Positions 7,291 through 13,509 of a DNA stretch of 13,533 nucleotides are shown here, piece after piece; position 1 is the stretch's first letter, and each line of letters starts with the position of its first letter. Made by a program: the position numbers and the translations under genes. Source of the stretch: Micavibrio sp. UBA1672 (lineage in GTDB: Bacteria > Pseudomonadota > Alphaproteobacteria > Micavibrionales > Micavibrionaceae); NCBI GenBank assembly GCA_002320665.1, contig DCKO01000023.1:1-13533 (forward strand). Direction: 5' to 3'. The notes beneath the pieces were generated by a model that saw nothing but the letters and a program-made list of their open reading frames with translations, was not told the origin of the DNA and searched no databases.

Positions 7291-8195
7291 TTTTCTTTCC
7301 ATTTCTTGGCCCAGTCAGGTGCGATTTTTTCTTCAAATTCCATATCTGAAAAATCAGCAATTTCTTGAACGTTTTTAAGTTCGTAACAAAACGCTTTATG
7401 TTTGCTAGGTTTTAATCGGAATAGCTGGCCTTCTAGCGAATATAGAAGATCACCATTATGATCCCAATCTGCCCATTCAGTGCGCCCAAGATTTAAGGCT
7501 TCTTGGGTTTTTGCATTAACAACATCATGTTCTGTTATATACCAAGACCCTCCTTTTTCTTTGAACCCTGCTATTTTCATTTCGAGATAATATTCATTAT
7601 CATGACCAGATGAGAGCGGTTTTCTGTATGTGATCGGGGGATTAAACTCGATCCATATTTTAGCATCATAGTCTTCTTTGGCTTGCTTACCTTCGATGTA
7701 CTGCCAACCATCACGTTTCAGTCGAGTATCGCAGATTGGATCATCTTCTCCCCATCCTGAACGAGCACCAAAAGGCCTTACCTTAAAATCTTTTGGCATT
7801 TTGAAATCATCCCCAAGAGTCATTTCAGATGGAGGTCTGTGATTTAGCAATAATGTATATTCGCTTTCAAATAGGCCTCCGCCTCCCCAGCCATCACCTT
7901 TTTCCCATAGCATAAGGGCTGTTAAGTAAGGCGGCTTGCTGACTGCGGTCCAACTAAAAATAGGTTCTTTATATTTTGCTGCAAAATATACCAACTTACT
8001 ACCGTTTGGTGACAAGTCACAACGGCGCTCATAGATACGGCCTTTAAACCATTGTCCAACTTCAAATGTGTCATTTTTTAAATCCCATTTTATTAAACAA
8101 ACACGTTTTGATGGGCCGCGTCTAAATATTATGCCCACAGGAGCATTTCTTGCTAAAATACAATATAATCGAGTAGAGGGCGTTTTATCAGCCAT
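7287..8195 (-). CDS. Uncharacterised WD/propeller-like protein between hen1 and pnkp
   Basis: I do not recognise a named family. The 302-residue protein is soluble, rich in aromatic residues and Gly, with alternating strand-turn patterns such as CDLSPNGSKLVYFAAKY (59-75) and, near the C terminus, ADWDHNGDLLYSLEGQLFRLK, which resemble beta-propeller blades of the WD40/TolB kind. The most family-like stretches are FRRGPSK (24-30), GQWFKGRIYERRCDLSPNG (47-65) and DGWGGGG (101-107); I see no catalytic signature. I chose the start at 8195, where ATGGCTGA overlaps the hen1 stop by 8 bp and GAGGA lies 8 bases upstream; the frame extends to 8270 but that would overlap hen1 by 83 bp. The stop overlaps pnkp by 4 bp. 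Being wedged between two subunits of one complex suggests a scaffold, RNA-sensing or accessory role, which is inference. Confidence 0.8.
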   Translation of the reverse strand: MADKTPSTRLYCILARNAPVGIIFRRGPSKRVCLIKWDLKNDTFEVGQWFKGRIYERRCDLSPNGSKLVYFAAKYKEPIFSWTAVSKPPYLTALMLWEKGDGWGGGGLFESEYTLLLNHRPPSEMTLGDDFKMPKDFKVRPFGARSGWGEDDPICDTRLKRDGWQYIEGKQAKEDYDAKIWIEFNPPITYRKPLSSGHDNEYYLEMKIAGFKEKGGSWYITEHDVVNAKTQEALNLGRTEWADWDHNGDLLYSLEGQLFRLKPSKHKAFCYELKNVQEIADFSDMEFEEKIAPDWAKKWKEK

Positions 8196-9630
8196 CGTTC
8201 TTATCCTCTGCTTCCGGCTGCACAAAAACCGCCATTTGTGACGGGCCACCGAGTTTTTTATCTTCATCACCGATGGGGCTTATTTGAACCTCATAGCCAT
8301 AGCTTTTGGCAATGCGATCTGCCCATGCTTTAAACTCCGCGCGCGACCATTCAAAGCGGTGGTCATTATGGCGGAATTGTCCGGCGGGCAGGGTTTCAAA
8401 CAGCTCGTTATATTCCCCGTTCGGCGTGGTCACGATAACAACACGGGGCTTGGCGGCATCAAAGATGGCGCGTTCCAGAGCGCCAAGACGCGGCTCGTCA
8501 ATATGCTCGATGACCTCTACCAAAGTAAGAGCATCATATTCGCCAAAACGCTTATCCCGATAGGTCAGGGCGGATTGGAATAGCTCTATTTCTGGTTCGC
8601 CACGTCTTTGCTTATCCGGCTTTAAACGGTCATTGGCGACTTCCAGAGAGCGTATAAACACATCGCATCCGGCAATCTTGGCAAAGCTTCGTTCTTTTTT
8701 AAGGAGACGAAGAAGCTTACCTTCGCCGCATCCTAAATCCAGCAAGGTGCTTACGTTATTATCTTTAAGGGCCTTGATCACGGCATCATGTCTCTGGCGG
8801 TGCAGTCCGACTTTTTTCTCTTGTGCGATGGTCTCTTCCAGAGCCTCTTCCTTGGCATCAGCTGCCGCTTGTTCATCAAGCTCTTCTTCATCATTGACCA
8901 CTTCATCTTCTTTCAAACGATCAAGTGCGGCGCGTGATAGGGAGCGCATGTTCTTAAAATAACGATGAGCAATAGCTTCTTTTTGCGGGTGGTCTTTCAG
9001 CCAGCCTTCGCCATATTGCAGTAGCTTCTCAACTTCATCATCGCCAATAAAATAGTGCTTCTTATTATCCAGCACAGGGATCAGCACATAAAGATGCACC
9101 AGCAATTCCCGCAAAGGACAGCTTTTCTTCAAGCGCAGGGTAAAGTAAGGGCTGTTCCCCCAGTTAGGAAACTTTTCATCAAGAACGGAAGGCTCAACCT
9201 CGACTTCATAGCCCAAAGGTTCGAACAGCTCTTTCAAAAACTCTTCATCCGCACGGCAGGGTAAGGAATAAATAACGATCTCTAATGGCAAATCCGTATC
9301 TACCAATTCTTGGCGGTGCTTACTCTTGCCTGATAACAGCGTTCCGAATACGCGGTTAATCGCCACACTCATAAAGGACGAGGCAACATAAGGGCGGTCA
9401 TTCACATATTGCTCTAGTGGAAACGCCGCACCTTTGTTTTTTCGTACCAAGCCGACCGGGTCAATATCCAGCAACAGGGCAGCCGTGCATTTATCTTCGG
9501 TAGCTTCGGGGTAGAATGTATAGGCCGTGCCGAAGTTCAAAGTTTTGCTGTGCAGATTATCGGGGCTTTTATGCAGTAAGTACCCCATATCTGTTGCCGG
9601 TTTATGTGTCGTTGTAATTGTTAAAAGCAT
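8188..9630 (-). CDS. hen1: Hen1: 3'-terminal RNA ribose 2'-O-methyltransferase
   Basis: This 480-residue protein has the bacterial Hen1 architecture. The N-terminal half (1 to about 240), starting with the typical MLLTITTTHKPATDMGYLLHK, is the domain that binds and activates the Pnkp ligase. An acidic linker (241-272, many Glu and Asp) follows, then a SAM-dependent methyltransferase with LDLGCGEGK (297-305) for SAM binding. The Hen1-specific metal site is EVIEH (372-376: E372, E375, H376) with a downstream histidine in RHNDHRFEW (420-428). In studied systems it 2'-O-methylates the 3' nucleotide of the broken RNA before Pnkp seals it, which protects the repaired site from the same nuclease. 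The start has AGGATAAGG just upstream. An intrinsic terminator ends about 20 bases before the ATG, so expression depends on readthrough or on a promoter hidden in the preceding reading frame. Confidence 0.95.
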   Translation of the reverse strand: MLLTITTTHKPATDMGYLLHKSPDNLHSKTLNFGTAYTFYPEATEDKCTAALLLDIDPVGLVRKNKGAAFPLEQYVNDRPYVASSFMSVAINRVFGTLLSGKSKHRQELVDTDLPLEIVIYSLPCRADEEFLKELFEPLGYEVEVEPSVLDEKFPNWGNSPYFTLRLKKSCPLRELLVHLYVLIPVLDNKKHYFIGDDEVEKLLQYGEGWLKDHPQKEAIAHRYFKNMRSLSRAALDRLKEDEVVNDEEELDEQAAADAKEEALEETIAQEKKVGLHRQRHDAVIKALKDNNVSTLLDLGCGEGKLLRLLKKERSFAKIAGCDVFIRSLEVANDRLKPDKQRRGEPEIELFQSALTYRDKRFGEYDALTLVEVIEHIDEPRLGALERAIFDAAKPRVVIVTTPNGEYNELFETLPAGQFRHNDHRFEWSRAEFKAWADRIAKSYGYEVQISPIGDEDKKLGGPSQMAVFVQPEAEDKNDG

Positions 9631-9650
9631 TTTGCCTTATCCTAAAAATC

Positions 9651-9682
9651 AAAAAACCCGCTTCTTTGTATAGAGCGGGCTT
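9651..9682 (-). terminator. Intrinsic terminator between the RtcB and Hen1 modules
   Basis: On the minus strand CCCGCT pairs with AGCGGG, extended by G-U and A-T pairs to about 9 bp, around an 11-base loop and followed by TTTTTT. It lies about 13 bases after the stop of the 45-codon reading frame and about 20 bases before the hen1 start, so it ends the rtcB operon and may act as an attenuator for the hen1 operon. Confidence 0.78.
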
Positions 9683-9694
9683 CAAATTACGTTT

Positions 9695-9832
9695 CTATGA
9701 TCTTGTAACAATCAGCCAGCCGGAAATACCGCATATATTGTGCGGCTCAAATTCTCTGACAAGTGTTGTTGTTTCGTAATCATGGCGCATAAGGTAGACA
9801 TAAACTTTTCTTTTTGCAATTTCTAATTTCAA
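9695..9832 (-). CDS. Short reading frame at the end of the rtcB operon (45 codons, TTG start)
   Basis: Between the PcfJ-like gene and the terminator one frame stays open for 45 codons and its peptide looks protein-like: a basic start, KVYVYLMRHDYETTTLVREF in the middle, and a hydrophobic end GISGWLIVTRS. The VYVYLMRHDYE stretch recalls the first strand of small alpha/beta proteins of unknown function. There is no ATG at the expected place: a TTG at 9832 is preceded by AAGAAG, whereas the strong AGGAGG just behind the PcfJ-like stop is followed by ATA in another frame. It could thus be a real small gene with an unusual start, or the remnant of one after a point mutation or frameshift. An internal ATG at 9790 would give 31 residues. 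Confidence 0.4.
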   Translation of the reverse strand: MKLEIAKRKVYVYLMRHDYETTTLVREFEPHNICGISGWLIVTRS

Positions 9833-9857
9833 AAATTGGTCTTCTTATTGTTTCCTC

Positions 9858-11327
9858 CTATCGGCCTGCAACATATGGCGCGATTGTTAGCCCAACTGTT
9901 TGCGCCCATTTTTTAATTATATTGAATTCTGAAACAGTAGGATAACGATTTCTTTTCCCGCGGCTTTGCACGATATATTTATCTTTTGTAATCTCAATTG
10001 TCTGGTATTTTTCAACATCTCCTTTGGCTGAAACATATTCCATTGCCCAAATTGAGCAATGCCCCAATGAGCATCTGCGGGCATACGAAGCTACACAATG
10101 TTGCATATCCCGCCCCTCCTTAATTAATTCAGCACCAGACAAAAGCTCGCGAATACGCCAAGCATCTTGTTTATCTTCACCTGTTTTTTGTTTAAATTCA
10201 GGAATACCAGACTTTTTGAAGAAATACTTTTGCGCATCGCCGGATTTTGCAAGGTTGCCGTGCCAACGCTCCACTTGTTTCAACAGTGAGTTTGGTGTCC
10301 GCCCTTTCATTGATAAATTTGGTTGTGGTGGCTGGATATGTTCCACAATGCCGGGTGCAGTAACGCATTCCCGCACCTCAAATTTTTGTGCGTATATAAA
10401 GTCTATAATTGGCCCTACATGCGCACGGTCCAGCATCGGATTATCAATGAAAAACTGAAACACGCTATCCCAAAATTTCCTGTTGATCATTGTTTCACCA
10501 ATGCGTGAAGCAATAACAGCATTCGCAAGAATTTCATCACCGCCAAGGGCGTGAATTTCGCCCCATTTAATCGCTTGCTCAACAGAGCAAAACGCTGGTG
10601 CATTCATAAAGTGGTGGGTTAGTTTTTTCGTAAAGGGTATCGGAAAATCTGCACCACGAATACTTTTGCCTGAAACCACCGTTAAATACCAATCACGATA
10701 ATTCTCAGCCACATCATCCATACGAAACCATGCAGAATACATGAATTCTGGCGCGGGATAATCTTCAAATAAATGGCTAATAAGGGCGCAGAACTGTCCA
10801 TGCATGTTATATGTGTTTGGCGTCCAATCCTCAATATCACGTATCCAATAACAACAATAATTATAGATATTGATAAAAGCACGAACATAAAAAAACTGTT
10901 TATTTCCAAACCCCGCTTTTTCGAACATGCATTTCGTTTTTTTGTTCATCAAAAGCAGAAAGTCTGAAAGTCCGATTCTATACGTTACTTCATCCGGTGT
11001 CTTCGAAATGATCGTCGCAATTTTCTGCCATTCTGGTCTAATGACCGCTTTCGGGGTAATTTTCCCCATACAAACATCATGAAGGAACGCATCCGCATTG
11101 TGATGAATGCGGGCGTTATCCTTTAAAGCTTTTTGCTCACCAAGAAAATGTTTATATTCTACGTCTCGAGCACCTTTATCTTTATTCAAGTCGGCATTGA
11201 AGTTTCTGGCATTACACCACGCAAAATATTGCCGTTCGGTTTTTATACCCAATGCCTTAAAATGCTTTTTCATAGATGGCGTAATCGCTTTTCCTTGAAA
11301 GTCGGAGTTTTTCATTCTGCGTTTCAT
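9858..11327 (-). CDS. PcfJ-like protein
   Basis: This 489-residue protein carries a PcfJ-like C-terminal domain. The signature is GRDMQHCVASY (405-415) with a Cys-rich continuation (C419, C424), then the YQTIEI strand (441-446) and IVQSRGKRNRYPT (452-464). PcfJ proteins are named from the Enterococcus pCF10 conjugation region and occur on many mobile elements; their biochemical role is unknown. The N-terminal two thirds is helical with many aromatic residues and I cannot assign a domain. The start overlaps the prfH stop by 4 bp (ATGA), with AAAGGAG 11 bases upstream, so it belongs to the rtcB-prfH transcript and is probably translated by coupling. The conserved H and C in MQHC could be catalytic or metal-binding. 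A link to ribosome or RNA repair rests on context only. Confidence 0.82.
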   Translation of the reverse strand: MKRRMKNSDFQGKAITPSMKKHFKALGIKTERQYFAWCNARNFNADLNKDKGARDVEYKHFLGEQKALKDNARIHHNADAFLHDVCMGKITPKAVIRPEWQKIATIISKTPDEVTYRIGLSDFLLLMNKKTKCMFEKAGFGNKQFFYVRAFINIYNYCCYWIRDIEDWTPNTYNMHGQFCALISHLFEDYPAPEFMYSAWFRMDDVAENYRDWYLTVVSGKSIRGADFPIPFTKKLTHHFMNAPAFCSVEQAIKWGEIHALGGDEILANAVIASRIGETMINRKFWDSVFQFFIDNPMLDRAHVGPIIDFIYAQKFEVRECVTAPGIVEHIQPPQPNLSMKGRTPNSLLKQVERWHGNLAKSGDAQKYFFKKSGIPEFKQKTGEDKQDAWRIRELLSGAELIKEGRDMQHCVASYARRCSLGHCSIWAMEYVSAKGDVEKYQTIEITKDKYIVQSRGKRNRYPTVSEFNIIKKWAQTVGLTIAPYVAGR

Positions 11328-11971
11328 CGCTCTATAAACTCCTTTCCTGTAAAGGTTTTAACGGCGTTGCCACGCTCAAGGGCATGATGCTGGTCACGAT
11401 TGCTCTTTTTACTCTGAGCGGTTTTTTCCTCCTGTCGTGTTCGCAAAATCATCTCCAGCTTAGCCAAGGCAATTTTTTTGTTTGCATGCTGTGAACGCGC
11501 ATCACTTGCCATGACCTGTAATCCGCTAGGCGCATGCGTTGCTTGAACTGCGCTATCTGTTGTATTGACATGCTGTCCGCCGGGGCCGGATGCTCGCATA
11601 GTTTTCCATGTTACATCTTCGGGGGGTATTGTGATTTCTGTGTTCTTAACAGGGGCAATGCGCTCAACACCAATAAACCAGTTTTTGCGCTTGTAACGCG
11701 GTCGATATGGGCTTTCACAAACCCATTTTATTGTCCCCATATAAGGCATAAGGAATTGTTCTGCATTATGTCCTGATATTTTTATCAAAGCAGATGTTAG
11801 AGTTACTTTTTTGTCGCCTGCCACACTATCCGCAATATCTATCGCAAGAGCCGCCGCCTTCACTTTCTTTTGTAAATGACGGATGAATTTTGACACAGCA
11901 AGTGCACACTCATCTGGCCCTTGTCCTGCAGTTACATGAATCCATATTTCGTTTGTAGTATGCTTGCTCAT
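11324..11971 (-). CDS. prfH: PrfH: peptide chain release factor homologue
   Basis: This 215-residue class I release-factor homologue contains the peptidyl-tRNA hydrolysis loop ASGPGGQHVNTTDSAV (127-142, GGQ 131-133) and the family-typical ending with QHHALERGNAVKTF (194-207). It is much shorter than RF1/RF2 (about 360 residues) and lacks their N-terminal and stop-codon-reading segments, as PrfH proteins do. PrfH paired with RtcB is known to act on ribosomes whose 16S decoding centre has been cut by a ribotoxin: it hydrolyses the stuck peptidyl-tRNA so the subunits can be recycled and the rRNA religated. The ATG overlaps the rtcB stop by 4 bp, and GGAGG lies a few bases upstream, inside the last rtcB codons. 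The pairing with rtcB and the tight overlap strongly support this role. Confidence 0.94.
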   Translation of the reverse strand: MSKHTTNEIWIHVTAGQGPDECALAVSKFIRHLQKKVKAAALAIDIADSVAGDKKVTLTSALIKISGHNAEQFLMPYMGTIKWVCESPYRPRYKRKNWFIGVERIAPVKNTEITIPPEDVTWKTMRASGPGGQHVNTTDSAVQATHAPSGLQVMASDARSQHANKKIALAKLEMILRTRQEEKTAQSKKSNRDQHHALERGNAVKTFTGKEFIER

Positions 11972-13101
11972 TTCTTCCTCCGTTTTTTGTAAGTGATAAC
12001 AGGACGAAGAATAGCGACGATCTCAATCAAGCTCGCTTCTTGCATGTCTTGAATAACAATATCGATATTCTTGTAAGCTTGCGGAGCTTCCTCATAAATC
12101 AGGTCTTTATCTTCACAAATGACATAACTTCCCAAATCTGTCTTTTGGAAATCATCGACTTTGTACTTACCAGCCAGACGTCCTTTAGCATCTGAGCGAA
12201 CCCATTTACGACCTGCGCCATGTGCGAGCGAATAGGCATTGTTCGTTTGATTATCAATAGGCTTGACCAAATAACTAAAGCTACCGCGTGAGCCCGGTAT
12301 AACCAAAGCACCACAATCAGAAGGAGAAGCACCTTTACGATGAAGCCAGTATGTCTGTCCGTCTAATTCTTTTGTTAAAACGGTGTTGTGAGGCAGATCA
12401 AAGACCTTTTCATATCCGCTGCGCAAAGCATCTGTAAATCGGTGCGCAATGAGCGCACGGTTTGCCTGTGCCCATAAAATCGCCTGATTATGTTTGCGGA
12501 TATAGTCTTTTGCTTCATCACTGTCGGCTTTCAAACCGTTATGGCCGAAATTCTCAACATGGTGACGTAGCGCCATTTCCCCTAGGCCACGAGAGCCGGA
12601 GTGCACAAGTAAATGCAGTTTGTTCTTATCTAATCCCAGATCATCAAAGACTTTCGCATTTTCTATGCGTTCAATACGCTGTAACTCGGCAAAATGATTG
12701 CCGCCGCCTATTGTACCAAGCGAACGTTCAAACAAGGATGCTGGCAAGCCATAACGTTCCAGCCATGCCCCGACATCTCCATGCCAAGAATCCTCCAAAT
12801 CAAGACGTGATGCCCATTTTTCGGGTTTCATCTTGGATAGTTTTAAATCCGTCTGCCATAGCCCCATGCCGCAGCCAATATCATTTCCGACCAAGGCAGG
12901 ATAAATCCAATTTTGCGACATGAATGCCGCACCAACAGGGTATCCTTTTCCTGCATGTAGGTCAGGCAGTCCCACAGCCATTTTAATGCCCTCAAGTTCT
13001 GCCGTTTTTTCAAGTTGTTGGATCGCGTTCCCCTCAATCCAGTTTTTGTCCGAAGCAATCACGCGAATGAGAGGCTTCAAGGTATTCAATAAATTGCCCA
13101 T
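11968..13101 (-). CDS. rtcB: RtcB-type RNA ligase (RtcB2-like, PrfH-linked)
   Basis: RtcB joins RNA 2',3'-cyclic phosphate or 3'-phosphate ends to 5'-OH ends using Mn2+ and GTP. This 377-residue copy has all hallmarks: PDLHAGKG (46-53), VGNDIGCGM (71-79, metal ligands D74 and C77), GTIGGGNHFAEL (129-140, H136), HSGSRGLG (167-174, H167), WLHRKGASP (252-260, H254), IPGSRGSFSYLV (268-279) and HGAGR (294-298, H294 the guanylylated histidine). I use the ATG at 13101, which has GAAGAG 8 bases upstream; a TTG at 13116 would add 5 residues without a better site. Being first in the operon with prfH marks it as the RtcB2 subtype, which reseals 16S rRNA in the decoding centre rather than doing tRNA splicing. 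No regulatory gene of the RtcR type is present. Confidence 0.95.
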   Translation of the reverse strand: MGNLLNTLKPLIRVIASDKNWIEGNAIQQLEKTAELEGIKMAVGLPDLHAGKGYPVGAAFMSQNWIYPALVGNDIGCGMGLWQTDLKLSKMKPEKWASRLDLEDSWHGDVGAWLERYGLPASLFERSLGTIGGGNHFAELQRIERIENAKVFDDLGLDKNKLHLLVHSGSRGLGEMALRHHVENFGHNGLKADSDEAKDYIRKHNQAILWAQANRALIAHRFTDALRSGYEKVFDLPHNTVLTKELDGQTYWLHRKGASPSDCGALVIPGSRGSFSYLVKPIDNQTNNAYSLAHGAGRKWVRSDAKGRLAGKYKVDDFQKTDLGSYVICEDKDLIYEEAPQAYKNIDIVIQDMQEASLIEIVAILRPVITYKKRRKK

Positions 13102-13139
13102 TGTTTTTCTCTTCAATTTTCAAAAGCAATTGAGTTTTC

Positions 13140-13158
13140 GCTTTGAACAATTCAAAGC
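13140..13158. promoter_or_regulatory. Perfect inverted repeat in the rtcB leader
   Basis: GCTTTGAA and TTCAAAGC are perfect 8-bp arms around CAA, centred about 48 bases upstream of the rtcB ATG. It is either an operator or, in the mRNA, a compact hairpin just before the ribosome-binding site. Confidence 0.45.
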
Positions 13159-13230
13159 AAATGAAAGCCAAACGAACAGCAAAGCGCCTGCAAGAAAAGC
13201 TTTAAACAACCGGACATTAAATTTTGGAAA

Positions 13231-13291
13231 GGTATGAAATATACCGAACGCGTTCATCTTTATGGCGTTCGAACACAATCTGCCGAACGGC
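13231..13291. promoter_or_regulatory. Cluster of CGAACG/CGTTCG palindromes in the rtcB leader
   Basis: Within 61 bases lie GGTAT...ATACC (13231-13245), the perfect palindromes GAACGCGTTC (13246-13255) and GTTCGAAC (13267-13274), and GCCGAACGGC (13282-13291). The word CGAACG or its complement recurs in three of them. This density suggests a regulator-binding array or a structured leader RNA. Confidence 0.38.
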
Positions 13292-13293
13292 TG

Positions 13294-13320
13294 TTAGTTA
13301 TGTGTATGTATATTTCTCAT
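13294..13320 (-). CDS. Eight-codon leader ORF (MRNIHTHN)
   Basis: The ORF starts with ATG at 13320 and ends with TAA at 13294-13296. AGGAG (13329-13333) lies 8 bases upstream, an ideal spacing and a better site than that of rtcB itself. It lies just downstream of the predicted promoter and ahead of the palindrome cluster, the layout of a leader peptide that senses translation. Two of the eight codons are His (CAT-ACA-CAT). A chance ORF is possible at this length. Confidence 0.4.
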   Translation of the reverse strand: MRNIHTHN

Positions 13321-13346
13321 TGGTTAGTCTCCTAAAAAGTTGGCTT

Positions 13347-13375
13347 AAGGTAACAGAATGAAAAAAATCTGGCAA
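13347..13375 (-). promoter_or_regulatory. Candidate promoter of the rtcB operon
   Basis: On the minus strand TTGCCA (13370-13375) and TACCTT (13347-13352) are 17 bases apart. The -35 matches consensus at five of six positions; the -10 is weak. Transcription would start near 13340, leaving a leader of about 240 bases before rtcB. Confidence 0.4.
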
Positions 13376-13415
13376 TAAATATTTGCAGTAATTTTGGATT
13401 GAACTATCTACAATT

Positions 13416-13491
13416 TGATCAAAGATCATGCAATATATTTAAGTGTTATTCATTATGTAACCTGCTCAAATAGTGGAAGAAGGGGTTACAT
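13416..13491. repeat. Inverted repeats beside the right attachment site
   Basis: TGATC-AAA-GATCA (13416-13428) and a longer-range pair ATGTAACC (13455-13462) with GGTTACAT (13484-13491) lie between the rtcB promoter and the tRNA half-copy. They could be integrase or excisionase arm sites; apart from these, 13376-13509 holds no feature I can name. Confidence 0.35.
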
Positions 13492-13509
13492 CATAACAAG
13501 CAGTAGGGC

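Noticed and set aside
8195..8270. Longer start of the propeller-like protein
   Set aside because: It would overlap hen1 by 83 bp, and its extra 25 residues are basic out-of-frame hen1 sequence. The ATG at 8195 has a good ribosome-binding site.
10024..10458. 144-codon plus-strand reading frame
   Set aside because: It is antisense to the PcfJ-like gene, whose motifs are in the opposite frame; Cys/Ser-rich, unrecognisable product.
12462..12923. 153-codon plus-strand reading frame
   Set aside because: It is antisense to rtcB, whose conserved motifs cover the same bases.
13157..13170. Sigma54-type promoter (TGGC...TTGC) upstream of rtcB on the minus strand, as in enterobacterial rtcBA
   Set aside because: The GG-to-GC distance is one base short of the strict spacing, the intermediate bases do not match, and no RtcR-type activator gene is present.
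13246..13274. Alphaproteobacterial SOS box (GTTC-N7-GTTC) in the rtcB leader
   Set aside because: The GTTC words at 13252 and 13267 are separated by 11 bases, not 7.
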